Origin: Pseudoalteromonas aurantia 208 | GTDB lineage: Bacteria; Pseudomonadota; Gammaproteobacteria; Enterobacterales; Alteromonadaceae | Assembly (NCBI RefSeq): GCF_014858725.1 | Contig: NZ_AQGV01000015.1 | Span: 248,001-312,000, forward strand | Length of the DNA stretch: 64,000 bases | Direction of reading: 5' to 3' | In this document: one piece after another, positions 1-9,099 of the stretch | How the letters are laid out: every line of letters begins with the position of its first letter | How positions within the stretch are numbered: the first letter of the stretch is position 1 | Notes under the pieces: generated by a model | Seen by the model: only the letters and a program-made list of their open reading frames with translations | The model's database searches: none | Told to the model about the DNA's origin: nothing | Position numbers and translations under genes: made by a program

Positions 1-211
1 AAACCATATACCAATCAAAAGCCAACGCTGCGCACGTTAGTTGGCTTTGTTTCAGTAAACAGGTTGGCTGGTGTTTGTTTAAAGCTTGATACAAACTGCA
101 CCGCTGCACATTATTGTTGCTGTGTTACATTAACTGAGTTTGCCTTTGGAATTCGCAAATTTTGGGATCTTTGCTATACATTGAGTATTACCAATCTGTA
201 CGATAAATCAT

Positions 212-2215
212 ATGAATTTAACTGTTACGTGGCGAATATTTGGTGGCTTCGCGGTCGTATTGCTTTTGTCTGTTATTTTGTTTTCTGTATCTATAATGGG
301 CATATCGAATATTGGTAAGGGAATACAAAAAGTATCGACTAAAAGTGTCCCAACTTTAATATCTGGTGCTGCACTGTCAGAAAGTGTTTTGGCAACCGAG
401 CTGAGCTTAATACAGCTATTTGCGACAGAGCGTCGTAGTGTAGCAAATACCATTAAAGCTGATTTCGACAAACGATACGATGAAAACCAAACCAATTTAC
501 AAGCACTTGCATTACAGTTAGATAGCCTACCTGAGTTTGCAGAAATACTCTCTAAATTAGAGAAAACCAATGCAGCGCTTTACACCACGTCAATCACCAG
601 CATCACTAACTATTTGGCCATTTTGACCCAAATTGAAAAAACCAATGAGTTGGCACAAGAGTTCGGTGATATGGGCGATGAAAGCTTAAGTTTTGCATAC
701 GATTTAGAAGGAATGGCAGAGCAAGAGGCGACCATAAACCTCTTAGCGACCTTTGTATCACTTATTGAAAGCGCGGTAGATAGTGCCAACTCAGTGCTAC
801 GCTCACAGATTGTGTTTGAGGTGCTTGGTGTACAGTCTGAATTACAAGGCAGTGTTAGCGAAATTGATGAATTATTTAATAAAATACAAATGGCAAGTGA
901 GTTGCAAGGAAGTGATGAACTGGCATCAATGCATCAAAACCTAACGAGCTTTAAAAATGCATTAGTGGGCAGCGATAGCGCTATTAGCTCAAAAGTAAGT
1001 GTATTGAAACAACTTGGCAAAGTTAAAAAAGACTTCGGTGTTATTAAACAGCATGCTAAGGAAACCAGAGAATTAATCGCTGAGCTCAAGAAACAAATAA
1101 TGACTTATACTGGCTCGATTCAATCACAGGCTGAAAGTACAGTGTCTGATAATCAATTTGTGATCACAATGTTGGCTGGGTTGATCATTGTGTTGTCTAT
1201 TGCAGTGTCATTTGTAGTGACTCGTTCAATCAAAGTACCGTTAGCTATGTCAATACAACAAATTAAAACCGCAGCAACGGGCGACATGACTGTCCAGTTT
1301 GTAAAAGAGCAAGAAGATGAGTTGGGTGAGATGGCGCAAAGCATGCAGCAACTCGTAAATAGTTTGCGCGATACGTTAAATGAAATATCGGATAACTCGC
1401 AGTTGTTGGCCAGTACAGCAGAACAAACCAGTGTGATAGCTGATCAAAGCTTTAATAGTGCCAATGAACAAAGTTCACAAATGCACGCAATGAGTACGTC
1501 GATCAACGAAATGACAGAAACAGTCTCCTCTGTTGCTGCAAGTGTTCACAGCACGTTAGAAGAAGTTGAAAAAGCCAGTACTGAAGCTGAACAAGGGGAA
1601 ACCGTGTTACTGAAGAACGTAGAGAGCATTTCAGCGTTGGGTAAAACTATAGAAGGCTCGGCAAACGTGATTCAGCAGCTAAATAACGATACGGTCAGTA
1701 TTAGTTCGGTATTGGCTGAGATAAAAGGCATTGCAGAACAGACCAATTTATTGGCACTCAATGCTGCAATAGAAGCGGCTAGAGCTGGAGAGCAAGGACG
1801 TGGGTTTGCAGTGGTGGCTGATGAGGTGAGGTCATTGGCCAGCCGTACTCAAGAGTCAACACAAGAGATTCAGTCTGCCATTGAAAACTTGATCAGTGGT
1901 GCACAGCAGGCCGTTGAGAGTATGACCAGTTCTCAGCAAGCCTCAAGAGAATGCGTCGATGGGATCAATAGCGTGAAGAATATGTTGCAGTCTATTGTGC
2001 AAAGTATCCAAACTATCCGTGACATGAGCCAACAAATTGCAGCGGCTTCAGAGCAGCAAACTGTTGCCGCAAACACCCAGTTAGAGAGTGTAAATAGTAT
2101 ACGAGATATTACCAATACAACCACTGAGCAAGCCAAAGATAACCAACAAGCAAGCCTACAGTTAGCCCAAATGGCTGAAACCCAGCGTACTTTATTGACC
2201 AGATTTAAAACCTAG
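212..2215 (+). CDS. Methyl-accepting chemotaxis protein (transmembrane, HAMP)
   Basis: This is a chemoreceptor that senses a periplasmic ligand and controls the CheA/CheW kinase complex from the inner membrane. The 667-residue product has a first membrane helix at about residues 7-29, a helical periplasmic domain of about 280 residues, a second membrane helix at about 316-338, a HAMP linker, and a long cytoplasmic coiled coil. The conserved signalling hairpin (AEQTNLLALNAAIEAARAG, continuing into GRGFAVVADEVR) lies near residues 507-545. There is no C-terminal CheR-binding pentapeptide. The ATG follows a weak ribosome site, but the membrane helix starts directly after it, so the start is reasonable. 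The ligand cannot be read from the sequence. It stands alone, with no che genes nearby. Confidence 0.93.
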   Translation: MNLTVTWRIFGGFAVVLLLSVILFSVSIMGISNIGKGIQKVSTKSVPTLISGAALSESVLATELSLIQLFATERRSVANTIKADFDKRYDENQTNLQALALQLDSLPEFAEILSKLEKTNAALYTTSITSITNYLAILTQIEKTNELAQEFGDMGDESLSFAYDLEGMAEQEATINLLATFVSLIESAVDSANSVLRSQIVFEVLGVQSELQGSVSEIDELFNKIQMASELQGSDELASMHQNLTSFKNALVGSDSAISSKVSVLKQLGKVKKDFGVIKQHAKETRELIAELKKQIMTYTGSIQSQAESTVSDNQFVITMLAGLIIVLSIAVSFVVTRSIKVPLAMSIQQIKTAATGDMTVQFVKEQEDELGEMAQSMQQLVNSLRDTLNEISDNSQLLASTAEQTSVIADQSFNSANEQSSQMHAMSTSINEMTETVSSVAASVHSTLEEVEKASTEAEQGETVLLKNVESISALGKTIEGSANVIQQLNNDTVSISSVLAEIKGIAEQTNLLALNAAIEAARAGEQGRGFAVVADEVRSLASRTQESTQEIQSAIENLISGAQQAVESMTSSQQASRECVDGINSVKNMLQSIVQSIQTIRDMSQQIAAASEQQTVAANTQLESVNSIRDITNTTTEQAKDNQQASLQLAQMAETQRTLLTRFKT

Positions 2216-2268
2216 TAGCTGAGCAATTAGTTACTTTAATTCGGCTTATTTATTGAGAGGACCGTTAT

Positions 2269-2628
2269 ATGAAATTTAAAATTGCGAGTTTATTTATTGC
2301 GTTTTTTGCTTATTTTTTTATGGAAGTTGCGATCGCTGGGACGTGTGAAATTCAGTACACAAGAACGTCATGCCCCGGAAAGGAAAAAATAAGTTATAAA
2401 AAGTGTAAAGGTAAGCAAAGTTGCTCTAAGTTTAAAGAAGCGGCGAGTGCTGCAGAGTGTGGTGCTATGGCTGTCAAATCATGTAAAAACAAAAGACTAA
2501 CGATCACTAAAAGTAAAGTGATTAATGCTATTTTTGACGGTGGAAAAATTACAGCAACGAATGGTAACGATGACTTTTGTACCGTGTATGCCAAAGCCAG
2601 TGAAGAGTTCAATAAATGTGGTGGCTAA
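2269..2628 (+). CDS. Small Cys-rich secreted protein, unknown function
   Basis: I do not recognise a family. The 119-residue product starts with a clear Sec signal peptide (hydrophobic stretch to about residue 22, ending VAIAG), so it is exported. The mature part is basic and carries nine cysteines, the first eight spread over TCEIQ, TSCPG, KKCKG, QSCSK, AECGA, KSCKN, DDFCT and FNKCGG-type contexts, which suggests disulfide bonds in the periplasm or outside the cell. A good ribosome site (GAGAGG) sits eight bases before the ATG, and a strong hairpin terminator follows, so this is a monocistronic unit. It might be a small secreted peptide or inhibitor, but nothing in the sequence settles its role. 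Confidence 0.7.
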   Translation: MKFKIASLFIAFFAYFFMEVAIAGTCEIQYTRTSCPGKEKISYKKCKGKQSCSKFKEAASAAECGAMAVKSCKNKRLTITKSKVINAIFDGGKITATNGNDDFCTVYAKASEEFNKCGG

Positions 2629-2653
2629 GGTGAACTAATTTTTACGAATTCAT

Positions 2654-2690
2654 AAATGGCCATTGATGTTGCGCTCAATGGCCATTTTTA
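2654..2690 (+). terminator. Rho-independent terminator after the Cys-rich gene
   Basis: A perfect 13-bp stem (AAATGGCCATTGA pairing with TCAATGGCCATTT) encloses an 8-base loop and runs into a short T stretch, 26 bases after the stop of the secreted-protein gene. Confidence 0.85.
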
Positions 2691-2847
2691 TGAATGATAT
2701 AAAGCGGAAGCCGAATTGTGCGGTTTAACATTGTGGTAAATGCGTATTTTGATTCAGGTAATATGGTTTTTTAGGAAAGCGCAACCTTGGTCAAGTATCA
2801 CTTCTGTTGTTTTGCGATACTTCCCACAGTTTAGGATCAGTTATTGA

Positions 2848-3720
2848 GTGTACAAAGTGAAGAATAGGGTAGTACCGCACCGAAGTATTCAGCGTGTTTG
2901 TGATTATATTGCACAAAACTTAGATATACCTATGAGTATTGAGCACTTAAGTGATGTAGCCGCGTTGTCGAAATATCATTTTCATCGTTTGTTTGTTGCC
3001 AACATGCATATTACAGTGAGTAAATATATTCTGTTGGCGAGATTAAAACGTGCCTCGTTTGAGCTGGCATTCGAAACAGATAAGAAAATCCTCGATATCG
3101 CGATTAAAGCAGGTTTTGATAGTGCTGAAGCGTTTACAAGGGCCTTTAAACGCACATTCAATCAAACTCCTTCGGGGTTTAGGTGTACACCGCAATGGCC
3201 ACAGTGGCATGGCGTGTTTGAGTGTAATATTACGAGTATGCCTGTGGAACAGCTTGATGTTATCGTTGACGTTTTTCCGAAAACGATGATTGCTTTTATT
3301 GAGCATAAAGGTGCTGCTGAACGGGTATATGAAACGGCTGGGCAATTTGTGAATTGGAGAAAAACGACTGGGTTATCGCCTATTCGCAGCAGCAAAACAT
3401 TTGGGATCCCAAATGGTGACCCAGGTTCGATGGCGTCTGAAGCATTTCGATTTAAAATATGTGGCACGGTGCTTGAGCCGGTGCCAAATAATGCGTTTGC
3501 AGTAAAAAACGCGGAGATCCCCAAAATGCGCTGTGCTAGAGTGCGCCATATTGGCAGCCATGAGACATTAGACAATACAATTAATGCCTTTTATCAGCAG
3601 TGGTTTATTGATAGAGATGAGCAGCCAGCTGAGCACCCATGCTTTTTTCAATATATCAACTTGATCCATGAAGTGGATGAATGCGATTTGTTGACCGATA
3701 TTTTTTTACCACTGCGGTAA
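2848..3720 (+). CDS. AraC-family regulator with GyrI-like effector domain
   Basis: This is a DNA-binding transcription regulator of the Rob/AraC type. The first ~105 of 290 residues carry the double helix-turn-helix (ALSKYHFHRLF in the first motif, GFDSAEAFTRAFKRTFNQTP in the second). The remaining part, from about residue 130, matches the pattern of a GyrI-like small-molecule binding domain (a VDVFPKTMIAFIEHKG strand, later CGTVLEPVP and RCARVRHIGSH). Such proteins usually bind hydrophobic or toxic small molecules and switch on efflux or detoxification genes. The start is GTG, preceded by AGGA at a workable distance; the next in-frame ATG would cut into the first helix. The gene converges with the glutathione S-transferase gene, a possible but unproven target. 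Confidence 0.88.
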   Translation: MYKVKNRVVPHRSIQRVCDYIAQNLDIPMSIEHLSDVAALSKYHFHRLFVANMHITVSKYILLARLKRASFELAFETDKKILDIAIKAGFDSAEAFTRAFKRTFNQTPSGFRCTPQWPQWHGVFECNITSMPVEQLDVIVDVFPKTMIAFIEHKGAAERVYETAGQFVNWRKTTGLSPIRSSKTFGIPNGDPGSMASEAFRFKICGTVLEPVPNNAFAVKNAEIPKMRCARVRHIGSHETLDNTINAFYQQWFIDRDEQPAEHPCFFQYINLIHEVDECDLLTDIFLPLR

Positions 3721-3792
3721 ATGCATAATGGGTGCAGTGGTAAAAATGGGACGACTGAAGTTAGGCGTGACAATTATATTAGTTACCATCGA

Positions 3793-4431
3793 CTAAAAGG
3801 TATGTAAAACCCCTTTACAAAATGGCATAGCATGAATGCGCTTGTAGTATGCGATGACGTTAGGGAACTCAGCCAGTAAGTTCAAATGTGCAGGTAAATG
3901 CATATGGTAATCTAACATAGGCAGCGCTATCGCATCCGCTAGTGAGAACTGATTGGCAACCAAATAATGATTGTTAGCCAATTGTTTATTGATATTGTGC
4001 AAAGTTTGCAAAGCGGCAGGTTGTGCAGCGGTTAATTTAGTCATATCAATTTGGTTGTTTGCACCACTGGGGTATTTTATTTCAATAATGTAGTCACTAA
4101 TAAGTGCACGGAAAGCGTAAATAGATAACATACTGGACCACGCATCTATTTGCCCATAAACCTGAGGGTTACTATGAAAGATACTGGGCCCGCCAAAATG
4201 CTCAAGGTAACGTGCAATTGCGTTAGATTCAGGCAAGATATAACCCTCATCGATTAAGATTGGCACTTTTTTATAAGGATGTAGTTTTGTTAGGGAATCG
4301 CTACTGACTTCTAATGCTTTTCCCTCATGCTCAAGACTAAGTTGGTAATCTAATCCTTTGTATTTGCAAATTAACTCAATGCTTTTAACAAAAGTCGAAA
4401 ACTCCGGGCCAATAATAGTGAGTGTATTCAT
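3793..4431 (-). CDS. Glutathione S-transferase
   Basis: The product (212 residues from the chosen start) has the two-domain layout of soluble glutathione S-transferases. There is a thioredoxin-like N-terminal half containing HPYKKVPILIDEG and PESNAIARYLEHF, which form the cis-proline and glutathione gamma-glutamyl contacts, and an all-helical C-terminal half with LADAIALPMLDYHM. It should conjugate glutathione to electrophiles in the cytoplasm. The reading frame opens 16 codons earlier, but the internal ATG at 4431 is preceded by AAAGGAA at ideal spacing, so I use it. The gene is divergent from a TetR-type regulator, with a palindrome between them, which strongly suggests that the regulator represses it. 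Confidence 0.9.
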   Translation of the reverse strand: MNTLTIIGPEFSTFVKSIELICKYKGLDYQLSLEHEGKALEVSSDSLTKLHPYKKVPILIDEGYILPESNAIARYLEHFGGPSIFHSNPQVYGQIDAWSSMLSIYAFRALISDYIIEIKYPSGANNQIDMTKLTAAQPAALQTLHNINKQLANNHYLVANQFSLADAIALPMLDYHMHLPAHLNLLAEFPNVIAYYKRIHAMPFCKGVLHTF

Positions 4432-4482
4432 GGTATTTCCTTTAATGGACTTGATGGTTGACCTCATAATAAAAAGCATGAC

Positions 4483-4502
4483 AATATGTTCAAGAACATA
4501 TT
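4483..4502. promoter_or_regulatory. Palindromic operator between GST and TetR genes
   Basis: A perfect 9-2-9 inverted repeat (AATATGTTC-AA-GAACATATT) lies 20 bases before the tetR ATG and about 50 bases before the GST ATG. Its position in the divergent promoter region and its perfect symmetry fit a dimeric TetR-family binding site acting on both genes. The protein match is inference. Confidence 0.7.
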
Positions 4503-4522
4503 ATTAAACTTTTGAGAAAAAC

Positions 4523-5065
4523 ATGCCTTGGGATATAAATCATAAACAGAAATCTCGTCAGCGTATTTTAGAAGCTGCCGCCAAATTATTTGTCGAGCAG
4601 GGGTTTGATGGTGTTGGCATTGATGAAGTGATGGAAAAAGCCAATATGACCCGAGGTGCTTTTTATAGCCATTTTAAATCTAAATCGCAGTTGTATCATG
4701 AAGCGATTCCTGTTGCAGGTTTAGTGGCAAAACAACAGCTAGAAGTTGGTTGTCAAAATTCATTTAAGGCGCTCAAACATAATTATTTACACCAAAGCAA
4801 TGATACTCAAAAAACGCAACTGTGCCCCATTGCATTACTCATTTCTGATATTCGCCATAGAGACCCTGAGATTCGTAAAACATATGAAAAAGTATTTTCT
4901 GGTTTTGTCGATTACATAGACAGCCATATGGATGACCGAAAAGGAGCGCTTGTTCAAGCGGCGACTATGATTGGTGCAGTGGCTTTAGCGCAAACATTAA
5001 CAGATGAAAGCTTAAAAGAAGAGCTGTTATCGGCATGTGAATCAGCGGCTCACAATGATATGTAA
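4523..5065 (+). CDS. TetR-family transcriptional repressor
   Basis: This 180-residue cytoplasmic repressor has a standard TetR helix-turn-helix at about residues 10-58 (RILEAAAKLFVEQGFDGVG, then the recognition part MTRGAFYSHFKSKSQLYHEA). The C-terminal helical ligand and dimer domain contains LCPIALLISDI, a pattern of the TetR subfamily that often controls oxidoreductase or GST-like genes. The gene is divergent from the glutathione S-transferase gene across a 91-base spacer that holds a perfect palindrome, so autoregulation plus GST control is likely. The ligand is unknown. A 68-bp tandem repeat array starts just downstream. Confidence 0.9.
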   Translation: MPWDINHKQKSRQRILEAAAKLFVEQGFDGVGIDEVMEKANMTRGAFYSHFKSKSQLYHEAIPVAGLVAKQQLEVGCQNSFKALKHNYLHQSNDTQKTQLCPIALLISDIRHRDPEIRKTYEKVFSGFVDYIDSHMDDRKGALVQAATMIGAVALAQTLTDESLKEELLSACESAAHNDM

Positions 5066-5084
5066 CATGCTCGTTATTGTTTTT

Positions 5085-5937
5085 CTGAGCTCGCTTCAAG
5101 ATCGAGCGAAAGCGAATAGTGAGGGTGAATAGTAACAGCTGACAGGGGTAATTTTATTGTCTTCTTGTACTAGATTCAAGATCCGGTGAGAATGAATAGC
5201 AACAGCTGACAGGAATCAATTTGATTGTCTTCTTGAACTTGATTCAGGATTTAGTGAGGGTGAATAGCAACAGTTGACAGGAACTAATTTTATTGTCTTC
5301 CTGAACTTGATTCAGGATCTAGTGAGGGGGAATAGTAGCAGCTGACAGGAATTAATTTTATTGTCTTCCTGAACTTGATTCAGGATCTAGTGAGGGGGAA
5401 TAGTAGCAGCTGACAGGAATTAATTTTATTGTCTTCCTGAACTTGATTCAGGATCTAGTGAGGGGGAATAGTAGCAGCTGACAGGAATTAATTTTATTGT
5501 CTTCCTGAACTTGATTCAGGATCTGGTGAGGTTGAATAGCAACAGCTGACAGGAATTAATTTTATTGTCTTCTTGAACTTGATTCAGGATCTAGTGAGGG
5601 GGAATAGTAGCAGCTGACAGGAATTAATTTTATTGTCTTCCTAAACTAGATTCAGGATCTGATGAGGGTGAATAGTAACAGCTGACAGAGATTAATTTTA
5701 TTGTCTTCTTGAACTTGATTCAGGATCTTTTGAGGGTGAATAGTAACAGCTGACAGAGATTAATTTTATTGTCTTCTTGAACTTGATTCAGGATCTTTTG
5801 AGGGTGAATAGTAACAGCTGACAAGGATTAATTTTATTGTCTTCCTGAACTTGATTCAGGATCTAGTGAGGGTGAATAGTAACAGCTGACAGGGATTAAT
5901 TTTATTGTCTTCCTGAACTTGATTCAGGATTTAGTGA
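5085..5937. repeat. Tandem array of ~12 copies of a 68-bp repeat
   Basis: The box CAGCTGACAG recurs at about 5137, 5205, 5273 (as CAGTTGACAG), 5341, 5409, 5477, 5545, 5613, 5681, 5749, 5817 and 5885, an exact 68-bp period. Each unit contains a dyad (TCCTGAA-CTTGA-TTCAGGA) and the segment TAATTTTATTGTCTTC. The middle copies are nearly identical, while the first and last ones diverge. No reading frame runs through it. The dyad resembles the one in the dispersed repeats near the CRISPR trailers and at 57-59 kb. Confidence 0.93.
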
Positions 5938-6060
5938 AAACGGAAAATACAATAATAGGCATATGACATGTTTGAATTCAGTAATGTGTGGTTAATTATT
6001 AGCAGGTGCGGATATTGCATGTCATTATCGAATCTAACATGATGAAAATACCCTATTATT

Positions 6061-6180
6061 TTGGCTCTTTAAAAAGTAATTATAAAACAATCAGTTAGAG
6101 TTAGTTGTTTTTTATATGGTTAAAATGGTATTTTGACCGTAACGAATTGTTGTAACTTATTTTTATGATGATAGTCTATT
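6061..6180 (+). promoter_or_regulatory. CRISPR leader of array 1
   Basis: This AT-rich stretch borders the first repeat and shares blocks with the leader of array 2: GCTCTTTAAAAA, ATAAAACAAT, and TTGTAACTTAT close to the first repeat. It also holds an imperfect dyad (GGTTAAAAT-GGT-ATTTTGACC, 6118-6138) that has a counterpart in leader 2. It should contain the array promoter and the integration-host binding bends used in spacer uptake. The 5941-6060 stretch before it has no gene. Confidence 0.75.
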
Positions 6181-7588
6181 GTTCACTGCCGCACAGGCAG
6201 CTTAGAAAATCAATAAAAGGCTTCAGACCCACTTTTAATAGTTCACTGCCGCACAGGCAGCTTAGAAATTCAAACATGCTGTTAGACTCAACGTCCCAAC
6301 GTTCACTGCCGCACAGGCAGCTTAGAAATTTAATCTAGATAGTAAAGTTGTGATGTTTTCGTTCACTGCCGCACAGGCAGCTTAGAAATGTGACTGCGCC
6401 CAATTCGTCACCAAATAATAGTTCACTGCCGCACAGGCAGCTTAGAAAAGTCGACGGCGGTGGTGGCGGCGGAACTCCTCGTTCACTGCCGCACAGGCAG
6501 CTTAGAAATTTTGTCTTTGGCCAATAGCGAAGAGCAGGATGTTCACTGCCGCACAGGCAGCTTAGAAAGCTGATAAGGCAGGGCCGCAAAATACATACAA
6601 GTTCACTGCCGCACAGGCAGCTTAGAAAGTTATCATTTTTATAATGGATTTGCTGGCTTTGTTCACTGCCGCACAGGCAGCTTAGAAAGAAATAAGCAGC
6701 GCTTCTGCTATCTTCATTGCGTTCACTGCCGCACAGGCAGCTTAGAAATTTAACGCTTTGTGATGCCGATTCTTTAACCTGTTCACTGCCGCACAGGCAG
6801 CTTAGAAAAGCTAAGAATAAATCCTTCATACCTAAGTCGAGTTCACTGCCGCACAGGCAGCTTAGAAAATTAGCACTTGTTGCACTGATGTTAACTTACT
6901 GTTCACTGCCGCACAGGCAGCTTAGAAATTTTGTGTAGTTTCCTATACCTGGAGACTTAAGTTCACTGCCGCACAGGCAGCTTAGAAAATTCTCCACTTG
7001 TCTGAACACTCAACTCTGTCGTTCACTGCCGCACAGGCAGCTTAGAAAATGCTTGAGCCGTAGCCTTTCATTGTGAAATCGTTCACTGCCGCACAGGCAG
7101 CTTAGAAATTTAGTTTTTGGTCTTTCAACTGAGCGAGCTTGTTCACTGCCGCACAGGCAGCTTAGAAATGTTATGGAAATGGAATCAAGCAATAGCAGAT
7201 GTTCACTGCCGCACAGGCAGCTTAGAAAAAAAGCATCGAGTACCACGTCACCCTCTCTGCGTTCACTGCCGCACAGGCAGCTTAGAAAAAACCAATATTC
7301 TCAGGCGCAGTTTTCTCAAAGTTCACTGCCGCACAGGCAGCTTAGAAATTCTTTCTGTTTACGCTTAAAGAATGTATTTTGTTCACTGCCGCACAGGCAG
7401 CTTAGAAAATAGTTTGTTGCATTGGGACAACTTCATTGTTGTTCACTGCCGCACAGGCAGCTTAGAAAACATAGAAACCGTCAATTTCTTCAACATGTAA
7501 GTTCACTGCCGCACAGGCAGCTTAGAAATGTGCTGCTTGCATTGTATCAAGCTGTCGTTGGTTCACTGCCGCACAGGCAGCTTAGGCG
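6181..7588 (+). CRISPR. Type I-F CRISPR array 1 (24 repeats, 23 spacers)
   Basis: Twenty-four 28-bp repeats recur every 60 bp with 32-bp spacers. The repeat starts GTTCACTGCC, has a hairpin CTGCC-GCACA-GGCAG and ends CTTAGAAA, the classic I-F form processed by Cas6f. Its direction and the leader at the left show transcription to the right. All repeats look identical except the last (7561), which loses its GAAA end and runs into GCGATGAGTGACCG. All spacers differ from each other. One (6449-6480) is strikingly GC-rich (GGCGGTGGTGGCGGCGG). I could not match any spacer to a phage or to this window by eye. Confidence 0.98.
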
Positions 7589-8900
7589 ATGAGTGACCGA
7601 AACGTAGTTTCGCAGCACGAAGAAGTGAGGTCATGGATGACCGATGTGACCCAGCTCCATGGATGGATTGTTTACGCTTAAGTGGCAACTTTATGGACCC
7701 TGAAGCAAGTTCAGGGCGACGAAGATGGGTGATTCGGTATATTTACTGACGCACAGGCAGCTTAGGTGTTGGAGGAGCGAAACACTTTCATCTCATAGAT
7801 GGCGCGGCACTTCGATGTGAGGTCATACACACCCCGTCGTCCTGACGCAGGTCAGGATCCACAATACCGCATATGTTTCAACATGGACCCTGAAGCAAGT
7901 TCAGGGCGACGAAGGTGGGTGATCCTGTATATGGACTGCCGCACAGGCAGCTTAGAAAATCATCGGCCCAGCGGCGAATACTGCGGCCACTGTTGGAGGA
8001 GCGAAACACTTTCATCTCATAGATGGCGCGGCACTTCGATGTGAGGTCATACACACCCCGTCGTCCTGACGCAGGTCAGGATCCACAATACCGCATATGT
8101 TTCAACATGGACCCTGAAGCAAGTTCAGGGCGACGAAGATGGGTGATTCGGTATATTTACTGCCGCACAGGCAGCTTAGGTGTTGGAGGAGCGAAACACT
8201 TTCATCTCATAGATGGCGCGGCACTTCGATGTGAGGTCATACACACCCCGTCGTCCTGACGCAGGTCAGGATCCACAATACCGCATATGTTTCAACATGG
8301 ACCCTGAAGCAAGTTCAGGGCGACTGAAGCAAGTTCAGGGCGACGAAGGTGGGTGATCCTGTATATGGACTGCCGCACAGGCAGCTTAGGTGATGAGTGA
8401 CCGAAGCACTTTCGTTTCATAGGTGGCGCGGCACTTCGATGTGAGGTCGTACACATTCCGTCTTCCTGACGCAGGTCAGGATCCACAATACCGCATATGT
8501 TTCAACATGGACCCTGAAGCAAGTTCAGGGCGACGAAGATGGGTGATTCGGTATATTTACTGCCGCACAGGCAGCTTAGGTGTTGGAGGAGCGAAACACT
8601 TTCATCTCATAGATGGCGCGGCACTTCGATGTGAGGTCATACACACCCCGTCGTCCTGACGCAGGTCAGGATCCACAATACCGCATATGTTTCAACATGG
8701 ACCCTGAAGCAAGTTCAGGGCGACGAAGGTGGGGGAAGGGCGATGAAGGTGGGTGATCCTGTATATGGACTGCCGCACAGGCAGCTTAGGTGATGAGGGG
8801 GCGAAACGTTTTCGTTTCATAGGTGGCGCAGCACTTTGATGTTAGGTCATAGACCCCGTCTTCCTGACGCAAGTCAGGATCCATTGACTCAGGGTCACAT
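7586..8900. repeat. Degenerate CRISPR trailer: fossil repeats in a ~400-bp tandem repeat
   Basis: Six CRISPR-repeat cores (ACTGCCGCACAGGCAGCTTAG, one with ACTGAC) start near 7744, 7935, 8159, 8369, 8559 and 8769. They alternate between two kinds, one preceded by GTATATTT and followed by GTGTTGGAGG, the other preceded by GTATATGG and usually followed by GTGATGAG, giving a higher-order unit of about 400 bp in three copies. The DNA between cores carries two dyads, CCTGACGCAGGTCAGG and CCCTGAAGCAAGTTCAGGG. The core at 7935 still ends in GAAA and is followed by an exact 32-nt spacer-like stretch (7959-7990). Open frames here are by-products of the repeat. The stretch from 8901 to 9099 shows no gene. 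Confidence 0.85.
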
Positions 8901-9099
8901 TACCGTGCAGGCCGTTTAAATGATTAACACTTAACACATCTGGCTCTTTGCAAATGAGAATACGTTAGGTCGTTGTGGCACAATATAAACTCTTTCAGCT
9001 AACAGTCTACGTAAAAAGAATTGGTTTTTGTGGTTGATTTGTTTCTGTATGTTGGTAGTTTGTATATTAAATAAAGGATATAAAAGTTGGTAATTCGCA

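Noticed and set aside
3703..3746. 13-bp inverted repeat (TTTTTACCACTGC and its complement) at the end of the AraC gene
   Set aside because: The arms carry T on the 5' side and A on the 3' side, opposite to a terminator, and one arm lies inside the coding region.
6335..8659. Several 60-160 codon frames across the CRISPR arrays and trailer with repeated LSCLCGSE or SLPHRQLR blocks
   Set aside because: They arise because 60-bp periodic repeats keep the frame open; the repeated peptide is just the translated CRISPR repeat.
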